Source: Seriola aureovittata (taxonomy: Eukaryota; Chordata; Actinopteri; Carangiformes; Carangidae). Taken from it: a DNA stretch of 64,000 nt. Under the pieces are notes generated by a model. The model saw only the letters and a list, made by a program, of their open reading frames with translations. It ran no database searches and was not told where the DNA came from. The stretch covers positions 19,304,885 to 19,368,884 of the forward strand of contig NC_079364.1 of NCBI RefSeq assembly GCF_021018895.1. The letters are read 5' to 3'. The position numbers were made by a program, and so were the translations under genes. Below are positions 57,129 to 64,000 of the stretch, piece after piece. The stretch's first letter is position 1, and each line of letters begins with the position of its first letter.

Positions 57129-57422
57129 ATGTCGAAGGTACGAGCGAAACACAGTAGTTGCTTTGTTGTTGGCTGCACAAACCAACACAGAAGTCTTTTT
57201 TTAAGCCCTACGCCCGAGGATCTGAAGACCCAGTGGATTCATTTTATTTTTGATGGAAATGTACCCGCTCCAACTCCGAAAGTGTTGTACGTGTGTGCTA
57301 ACCATTTCACCTCGGACTGCTTTCTCAACGAGGGCCAGTACAATGCAGGATTTGCTACAAGTCTCAAGATAAAGCTTGGATCAGTACCGACTGTCCGTGA
57401 CCCAACTTTGAACTTGGGAGGT
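57129..57422 (+). pseudogene. THAP zinc-finger exon of the Kolobok-like transposase
   Basis: Starting at ATG 57129, the exon encodes about 98 residues with a complete THAP (C2CH) DNA-binding finger. It begins [20 protein letters not shown], with the C-x4-C pair at residues 11 and 16. W35 lies in [14 protein letters not shown] supplies the C-x2-H pair, and SVPTV stands at the usual AVPTIF position. A strong donor GTAAGT starts at 57423 (GTGTAA at 57421 is the alternative). THAP fingers in such transposases bind the transposon ends. The finger looks intact, but the exons that should follow are missing, so the gene is called broken. Confidence 0.85.
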
Positions 57423-58319
57423 GTAAGTTTTACCATTTTATGTTGCTTTACTGTATGTTCACGAGAGCCTGTTGCGTGTGTTGTTAGCATGGCAGCTAAT
57501 GTGGCTAACGTTTAGCGTCGTCGACACGCAGCCGGGTATAGCCGGGTACAGATTGTATGCAATTCTTCTGCTTGGTATCGCCGTGTGACATTGATTAGAG
57601 CCACCCTGTTAAATGTATTATACTTTAAAGACGTTTTAGCTGTCTGTAAAGTCAAGCCGGTAAAATTCGGACTAAAAATAGGCTCGTAGTGATTAGCATA
57701 GGTGTCCGGGCTTGTTTATTAGTGCTGTGAAAGTTATTATTGAGAGTCATGCCTTATGATGGCCGTTTGAACGTTTATATCATGTTTACAGATACAGTGC
57801 CTGTAGGGAATATCTAGATAAGCACACAGTTAAGGGGATATGTCCAAGGGTATAGTCTGTAATACACATTTTTTGCATTTTGCACATATAGTGACCTATT
57901 TGCAGCATTTAGAAGCTATTGACAACCCAATTTACACATAATTGAGTGCATTTGTTGTTATCATTTTTGCACTGCTTGCAGCTGTTGCCATAACTACACA
58001 TTTGAGGAGATGTTGGTGTAACCTCTGTTTCCTCTGTTCAGGCCATCTATACAGCTTCCTGCAACAAGGGATGTTGCATGCCAGACTGACCCACTGTAGG
58101 CACACAGTTATCCTTGAAAACTCTTGAGCCTCACATCAGAAGTACAGGTCTGTAGCCATCTGAAGTGCATCTACTTTTGATAAACCTAACAGTCACTTAT
58201 CAGTCTTGGAATGCTGTGCAGGTAAATGAAGCTGTGGTTACTTAGAACTTGTGAGAGTGTGTAGGCTAAGGTTCCTGTTAATATTAACATCTTTGATTTT
58301 CTCTTTACTGTACCTCCAG

Positions 58320-58474
58320 ACTCTACCTGGCTGCCATGTACTACTATGAAAATGCTGACCGACCACAAGCCCAAACAAAAGAAGGTGAACCACTGTTCAA
58401 GGTCCAATTTCCAAAGGCCATGAAGGGAGAATGCAGAGCTAAACCAGTTAAGACTGCGCCGACATTCTATAAGT
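58320..58474 (+). pseudogene. Penultimate exon remnant of the Kolobok-like transposase
   Basis: After acceptor ...TACTGTACCTCCAG the frame reads LYLAAMYYYENADRPQAQ, then EGEPLFKVQFPKAMKGECRA and KPVKTAPTF. I recognise this as a conserved block near the C-terminus of fish THAP-type transposases, normally preceded by the catalytic domain. The 3' boundary is uncertain because no strong donor follows the ACATTC codons; the end given is approximate. About 900 bp separate it from the THAP exon, and I see no catalytic-core coding sequence there. Confidence 0.7.
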
Positions 58475-58679
58475 GTTATATTATTTTATTTTTCAACCAA
58501 AAAATGTTTTGTAAACATTGTATTAAGTATTGCACGTATAATGTTATGACAGTTCCATCAACAACAAAATACAGTAAAGAAAATGTCAGGAGGTAGTTAG
58601 AAACAGACTTTCAATCATTGTTTTGTAAAAAAAAAAAAGTGAAAAATGTAAACAAAATCTTTTGTGTTTTATCAAACAG

Positions 58680-58852
58680 GGAATGTGGTGGACCTCATAT
58701 TTGTCATAAAAGTCTTTGTTGACCTAGGACCATACACAGAAGCTGCTTTGGCCATCCCCATCCCAGAGGACCTCACTGCACAGTTCGAGCGGCCTGAGAA
58801 GGAGGAGGTCATATCCAGCTCTGTGTCCCGGTTCTATCATGGGCCAGTCTAA
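58680..58852 (+). pseudogene. Terminal exon remnant of the Kolobok-like transposase
   Basis: Acceptor ATCAAACAG precedes a frame encoding VDLIFVIKVFVDLGPYTEA, then ALAIPIPEDLTAQFERPEKE and EVISSSVSRFYHGPV, ending at TAA 58850-58852. The pattern 'IPIPEDL..QFERP.KEEVI' is the typical end of this transposase family. The last 44 bp overlap, antisense, the final exon of the minus-strand P2X7 ballast-like gene. Confidence 0.75.
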
Positions 58853-58980
58853 AACCCACATACCGGCCTGTGGCGTCAGGAAACTCGGCATGGATGCGCA
58901 GGACCACGCAGGCTGGAATGACGACCCAGATTCTGCGACCAAGGAAGCCCCAGCTCACAAAGCTCCTATAGGCTAAATAC
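58809..58980 (-). pseudogene. Ballast-like gene, exon 4 (terminal)
   Basis: Acceptor GTCAGTACAG is followed by 172 nt ending in TGA. The frame encodes YLAYRSFVSWGFLGRRIWVV, IPACVVLRIHAEFPDATGR and YVGFRLAHDRTGTQSWI, the best-matching part to the P2X7 C-terminus. It overlaps the transposase terminal exon on the opposite strand. Confidence 0.78.
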
Positions 58981-59364
58981 CTGTACTGACTAAAACAACT
59001 GGACAGGGCATTTAGTCTTGCAAACATATATCTATGTTGTGTCTCACAATTTTTTTTTATGGATCCAGTGAATCCTACAGTTTTTTTACTATCACTGATT
59101 ATAACTGCCTCATTTGATGTAAATAAATGCTTGATTGTTACTAAAGAAATGACTCCTCTGAATTCATATATTATATGCACACTATCTGCTGATAGAAGAA
59201 CTTTACAAATCAAAGAGCAGCTAAACTAATTTATTTGAGTGTATGTTACTCTATTTGTGGTGTGTTGTTACCATTGTAAAATTATGTGCACTGAAGTAAA
59301 ACAAGACTGCCTAACATCTTTTATTTAGATTGAAACTATGTTTTTACAAAGAAGCAAAACGTAC

Positions 59365-59519
59365 TGGTGTATTCCTCTCAACCGTAAAGGACCATAGTCA
59401 GCGCGGTACATGTTGCAGGCATTCTGGAGGGAGTACACATTGAGGCAGAGCGGCTCCAACCCAGGACGGTCTACCATACATGGTAAATCTTCCGCGATCT
59501 CCCATAGCCGTCTGGTAAC
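59365..59519 (-). pseudogene. Ballast-like gene, exon 3
   Basis: This 155-nt exon has acceptor ATTCACTGTAG and donor GTACGT, phase 0 in and phase 2 out. It encodes VTRRLWEIAEDLPCMVDRPG, LEPLCLNVYSLQNACNMYRA and DYGPLRLRGIH. The EPLCLNVY segment parallels EPLLALDV in P2X7. Confidence 0.72.
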
Positions 59520-59609
59520 CTACAGTGAATTGCAAATGGTAAATGATATGGTTTATTATTAATGTAATCAAAACAAATTACTGATTAGTTTGTCTAGTGA
59601 GAATGCTAC

Positions 59610-59679
59610 CTGTGGTATCTCCTAGCAGCAGATATTCTCAGCTTCTGTGGGCATGGTTGCACAGTTTCCACAGGAGCAC
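59610..59679 (-). pseudogene. Ballast-like gene, exon 2 with in-frame TAG
   Basis: Seventy nucleotides from acceptor TTGGATAG to donor GTAGCA encode CSCGNCATMPTEAENICC, then a stop, then EIPQ. The stop (TAG, 59622-59624) stands where relatives have a residue between the CC pair and E-I/L-P; one C-to-T change from CAG would produce it. The rest of the exon is clean, so the break looks recent. Confidence 0.75.
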
Positions 59680-60309
59680 CTATCCAAAATATAGAGAAAA
59701 ATGGTAACATTCACCAAAATATAAAGCTTGTGAAATTCAAACACTGACAGACAGTGGAGCTAAGGTGGGTAAGAAGTAAGCTTGGCTACATATCAAGCGC
59801 ATATAACATAGGTAATTTAAAACATGTCACTTATTGCATATAATGTGGAGCTTGACAACAGTGTAGTGTAGAAAACTGCACAGTTTAGTCTTTGACTAAA
59901 GATTACTGTTGCTGTCAGACATGTTTATGCTGATTTACAGCTTTCATTGTAATACACAAAATAAATTTACTACATAAAGAAAGATGTCATGATGAGCATC
60001 TCTGCTCAAAACATGGGGAAAATTATTTACTTTGTCAGCACCTATTAAAATATCTGACTAGTACTGACATTGAACACCTGTAGCAGTCCACATACAACAA
60101 ACATTTTCAGACTGTAAAAGTATATCTAAGGAGGCATGACAGATAACTACTTTACACAATTCACAATAGTGCTTATTTACCAAAAGAGCTCCCAGTAATG
60201 ACGAGACAGTAACAGTTAGCATTAGCTACCTAGCTACATGTTAGTAACTGTGTGCCAGCACTCATCAACAAACTGAAAATGTAATGTCAAAATACACAAA
60301 ATTGGTTAC

Positions 60310-60500
60310 CAACCATTCAGTTGTAGAGTTTGAACTTCTTCAGCAGCCTCTCCCTCTGGGTCAGATTCTGGATAAAAGTCGTGTGGTTGAACCAAATCGC
60401 TACCGACGGCAGGTCGCCGGTCACGGTCACCGTAAACATTAGAGCATGGTGCCAGAAGCCCGAACGGCATCCCCTTCCGAAGAGGGGCGTGGTCAGGCAC
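60310..60500 (-). pseudogene. Ballast-like gene, exon 1
   Basis: This exon runs from ATG at 60500 to donor TTG|GTAACC. It encodes an acidic low-complexity leader (HDFYPESDPEGEAAEEVQTL, then QLNG) before the cysteine-rich domain. The last two bases, TG, combine with the first G of exon 2 to make Trp, giving NGWCSCGNC across the junction. This restores the Trp-Cys-x-Cys start seen in P2X7. Confidence 0.7.
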
Positions 60501-61740
60501 AGCTCATTTGCATTTAAAGCTACAGACACAAAAACAGCCTGTTCTGAACAGGGCTGAAAAATAGGGGTTTACAGGCATGCTAAAATATAGGATCGGAGTG
60601 GATTTTTTAGCAAGAAGCTTCAAAGACATGCTTTGGGGACCTCTGAGACTTATTCAAACTTGTTGAAAAGGAGCATAATATGTCCCCTTTAAGACCAGGG
60701 AAGCCCTGCTGTAAACATTAATGAAACTAATAAACTCAACTCATTTCAAGTTATCAGAAGTTGGGAAGTTGCTGCATTATGTCATAGATATTGGTGGATT
60801 ATTTATTCTAAATAGGATGCTGTTGTTTACAAGAAGGTAAAATATTCAGAGTATTTACATGATATTGGTATGAAATTAAACTTAACTGCACTGACGTATG
60901 CTTTGGTGGAGGCTGTCACATGGTCTGAGAATCATCAACTTATCAATACTGCTAGCTTTATCTCCAAACATCTTTGACTAAAAGCCTTGTACAAATTTGA
61001 TATTCTGAAATCCAGTATTCATCGACCAACCTTTCATTTCATTATACACCCAAAATAAAGTAGTAGTTAGACTTAAACTTTATATTTAGAGATGTGAGGC
61101 AGGTCACACACATCTAGGTACATTATGCATTAAAATAACATGAATAAAATTGACAGGGTGTCTTTTCTACACAAGACAATCACTTCTGCTTGGACAAACA
61201 GTCTGCTCTCCCCTAGATTATCAGCTTTCAAGAAATTTCTGAATTTATTTCACTGGTCAGACAAAAACTGGTTTCCCCAGACCAATCTGGGTATTCATAT
61301 TAATTCATGGAAAACATGAGCAAATACATGTACTGAGAAGGACTGATGACCTCAACCGCATACAGAAACAGCTGTGTGACCTGTTGACATTTCACTTGCC
61401 TAATAGAGAAATATAGAGGAATACATACAATAAGCCATATACTGTGATAAAGACATTGGATAACAGTTGGCACCAACAACACAGATGCCTGGAGGTCTTA
61501 CAAAATCTCTCTCCCTGTCTGCTTGACCCTGTCTCTCTCTCACACTTTTGTCTCTCAGTTGTCTGCCTTCATTCTTTTTCCCCATCCCCTGTGCAGCCTT
61601 CTTTATACTCCGCAAATATTCCTGGTGAAATAAAGTTCACATTAGCTGGTAACTGGATTTTTCTGCCAATCTGACCTCTCTGAGCAGGTTTCAAAAGCAT
61701 TGGGAACATAATTAGACTAAGGTTGTAATGATACTAAACG

Positions 61741-61749
61741 CACACACAG

Positions 61750-61793
<44 letters not shown>

Positions 61794-61830
61794 TTATGTA
61801 CAGTATATACACACACACACATATATAGTG
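61741..61830. repeat. (CA)n followed by (TA)n
   Basis: A CA repeat to about 61786 passes into TATATATTT and a second short CA/TA run. Confidence 0.85.
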
Positions 61831-62883
61831 TGTGTGTTGTGTTTGTGGGGATGTGTGTATGTGACATCTAGACAACCTGACATTCAACCTGCCAGATCAC
61901 AGACAGGAACATGAAACAGGAAATTGCTTTTGGGACAGCCAATCAGAAAAAGCTCTCAGTAAACAGGAAGAACCCGTCACAGTGGTCCTGTCAGGTGTCA
62001 GTCATGTTCACAATGACCTGCCCACATGCCTCACTGAAAACGTCAGTCATCTCTTAATCCCACCTCTGGAGAAAGGTACTTAGGCTCATATAATATTGTG
62101 CACGACAGAAGCCCATTTAAGTTTAGCTTTAAATAATTATATTGTTTTAGGCCTGGATCAGTGAACTTTGATTAAAGATTCAATGGGTATCTCGGAGGCC
62201 TATGGCAACTAAGATGAAAACCATAAAATTGTAACATCTCCAGTTTGATTCTTGAAATCTTTGTTGTATTCCTCTCTCCATCTCTGTATCAGCAGTAACC
62301 TACATAATTAATATAAAACAATAAACAAACAATTTACCACACATGACTACTTATAGTAATATAATATAATCTAACAGTGAATATAAAAATTATAAGAATT
62401 TTAAGTGTAAATGTGAAGTTAATATCAGTTTATATTACAGTAGTGTCAATCTGCCAATTTAAATGCATTTTACTTATATATTATTCATTTTATATTATTA
62501 TTATTTGTAATCTGGTTTTGAAATTTGCATTATTTTATGTGCAGAAATAAATTTATGCAACTAGTTGAAACCATATCTACTGTGGCACATAATTTCCCAG
62601 ATTATTGTGGTGGCTCTTCAAACCAAATTACTTCCCTCTAGGGTGCAGGACCGTTGGGATCTAATAGTAGTATTTTTATTTAGCTGGCCTAATAATATGA
62701 ATGTTTAGGGATGTTAGGTCCAATCCAAATCACAAGCATCAAATCAAGGCTTCAGTTGTTGCAGTCACCATTTTCAATGTGACAAAATGTTGGGTGTACC
62801 TTCTAGTACACTCCCTGTCTTCCCCCTGCATTGCAGAGGGTGGGTTGACAGTGGTCTTTGAATGTTATACTGTCAGAGACAAG

Positions 62884-62886
<3 letters not shown>

Positions 62887-62939
<53 letters not shown>
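62887..62939. repeat. (GT)n microsatellite
   Basis: Uninterrupted GT repeat of about 53 bases. Confidence 0.9.
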
Positions 62940-62942
<3 letters not shown>

Positions 62943-64000
62943 CTGTCAGAGCCTAGAGAAACGATCAACAGCTCACACTGTCAGAGGGCCACTTAAGACC
63001 TGACACAAACACACTAAAGAATACACACACACACACATACAGACGGTATCATGAGAATGCCATAGTTGATGCGCATTGCTCTGCTGGTGACACGACTAAA
63101 TGTGCAATTATACTCCGTTCCTTTTGTTTCCATCTAGCGCTATCCTCTCTGCCGCCATCACTCCACTTATTTATCTGTCGACCTCTCCATTCTATTCCTT
63201 TGCAAGTTGCGCCACAATCATGAACCATTTTCTACACACTAGAGGACAATGTCATCTATCAGTTGGAGTCAGGAGAACATGAAAAATGGGAAACAATTTC
63301 TGCAAGACATGGTGATCGATAAATTCATTTTTTGGAATCATATTTACCAGTTGGAAAAGATTAATAAATATTAAAATTGCATTTCCACTGTTATACAGCA
63401 TAGCCTCATCACATTACCTCCCCTAGATGGAAACACACCAGTTTGCATGGACATTTGTAATTATGTATTTATTTGCATTGAAAATGCCATGTCAACTTGA
63501 ATAGATCTGCAGATCTTTGGGACACCCCAGAAGTGATAAAACAGGCAGAAAAAGAGTGAATTTATTCCATTCTCCATTTTAGAGAAAAAAAATATTCCAG
63601 TCTACTAAGGTTGATTTCTGAACAGACCTGCCAAACTGCTTTTTCACTTTCTCCTCTCTAAATTTTTCCAGCAGTTCCAGCAACTTGAACTAGCAATGAC
63701 CCTGCATGGTTGACCATTAGGCTGTCTCCACTCCTGCAGAAACACATCTAAGCCTTCAATGGAGATGTGTGATATTCTGAACAAACCAATGTGTATTCCA
63801 ACAGTGCTCTAAATTTAAAAACCAGAGTGTGTTCGAGTACAACAGGGTGCCAATTTTCACACACAACCACAGGAAATAGGAGTGAAAACAACAATTTATC
63901 ACCTTCCCTGAGGGATTTGAATAAGTCAGGAAAATCAACAGGACTCCTAATCAATCAGTGCAGCTAATCAATCAGTAGTTGTTTCTGTCCTCCCCAACAA

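Larger units (their letters stand above)
58809..60500 (-). pseudogene. Transposon-borne gene for a P2X7 ballast-like cysteine-rich domain protein (four exons, one stop)
   Basis: Four minus-strand blocks join with matching phases and GT-AG sites. E1 60310-60500 (from ATG 60500) ends in phase 2; E2 59610-59679 ends in phase 0; E3 59365-59519 ends in phase 2; E4 58809-58980 ends at TGA. The joined protein has NGWCSCGNCATMP and a CC pair (E2), then LPCMVDRPGLEPLCLNVYSL (E3), then YLAYRSFVSWGFLGRR, VVIPACVVLRI and EFPDATGRYVGF (E4). These follow the zinc-binding cytoplasmic C-terminal 'ballast' domain of P2X7, which has WCRCGHC, an AYR...W segment, IP-C and EFP...G-Y-GF. No P2X channel or membrane segment is present. 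TAG at 59622-59624 interrupts E2. It is expected to be soluble; its function is unknown. Confidence 0.75.
56821..60688 (+). mobile_element. Kolobok-like DNA transposon (THAP transposase, TTAA target), 3868 bp, internally deleted
   Basis: The ends are perfect 16-bp inverted repeats (AGGGGACATATTATGC at the left, its complement at 60673-60688). TTAA tetranucleotides flank both sides (56817-56820 and 60689-60692), as expected for TTAA-targeting elements such as Kolobok, whose transposases carry a THAP finger. The plus strand has a THAP exon at 57129-57422 and two 3' transposase exons at about 58320 and 58680-58852. The part that should encode the catalytic core is absent, so this copy is non-autonomous. 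The minus strand carries a separate four-exon gene with a P2X7 ballast-like domain. Assignment to Kolobok rests on the TTAA plus THAP combination. Confidence 0.85.

Noticed and set aside
60317..60529. Alternative 70-codon minus-strand frame over ballast exon 1
   Set aside because: It ends before the splice donor and does not join exon 2; the frame from 60500 gives the NGWCSCGNC junction.

Overview
The window looks like one stretch of a teleost fish nuclear genome. The evidence is long (GT/CA)n microsatellites, tRNA-derived SINEs, fish-type LINE debris, hAT and THAP/TTAA DNA transposons, and small coding exons with canonical splice sites scattered through AT-rich intron. There is no prokaryotic gene layout. 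Almost every open frame over 60 codons is chance or repeat sequence.

One host gene is present. Seven consecutive internal coding exons on the minus strand (48603 down to 7779; 113, 78, 82, 125, 122, 104 and 113 nt) encode the second half of CUB domain 2, a linker, Sushi/CCP domain 2 and all of CUB domain 3 of a CUB-and-Sushi multiple-domain protein. All splice phases join (2-1, 1-1, 1-2, 2-1, 1-0, 0-2, 2-1). The protein fits CSMD1 better than CSMD2 or CSMD3. Both gene ends lie outside: I found no Sushi-3 exon below 7779 and no first half of CUB2 above 48603, so the window is probably intronic from end to end.

The rest is mobile DNA and simple repeat. (1) 4734-5990: a decayed LINE reverse-transcriptase segment on the minus strand. 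(2) 25880-27190: a CpG-rich repeat block with a hairpin. (3) 37960-38210: a TTAA-flanked MITE. (4) 42192-42419: a SINE with target-site duplication. (5) 45575-48256: an apparently intact hAT transposon with an 8-bp target duplication and a near-complete BED-finger transposase, beginning 234 bp past the donor of a csmd1 exon. (6) 55600-55870: an RTE-like LINE fragment containing FADD. (7) 56817-60692: a 3.9-kb Kolobok-like TTAA element with 16-bp perfect terminal inverted repeats.

The last element is the most striking part of the window. On the plus strand it keeps the THAP-finger exon and the last two exons of a transposase whose catalytic core is missing. On the minus strand it carries four splice-compatible exons of a protein related to the cysteine-rich cytoplasmic 'ballast' domain of the P2X7 receptor, broken by one in-frame TAG. 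The two gene ends overlap antisense. A second notable point is that the last csmd1 exon sits between complementary (UG)n and (CA)n tracts, one of which forms its 3' splice site.
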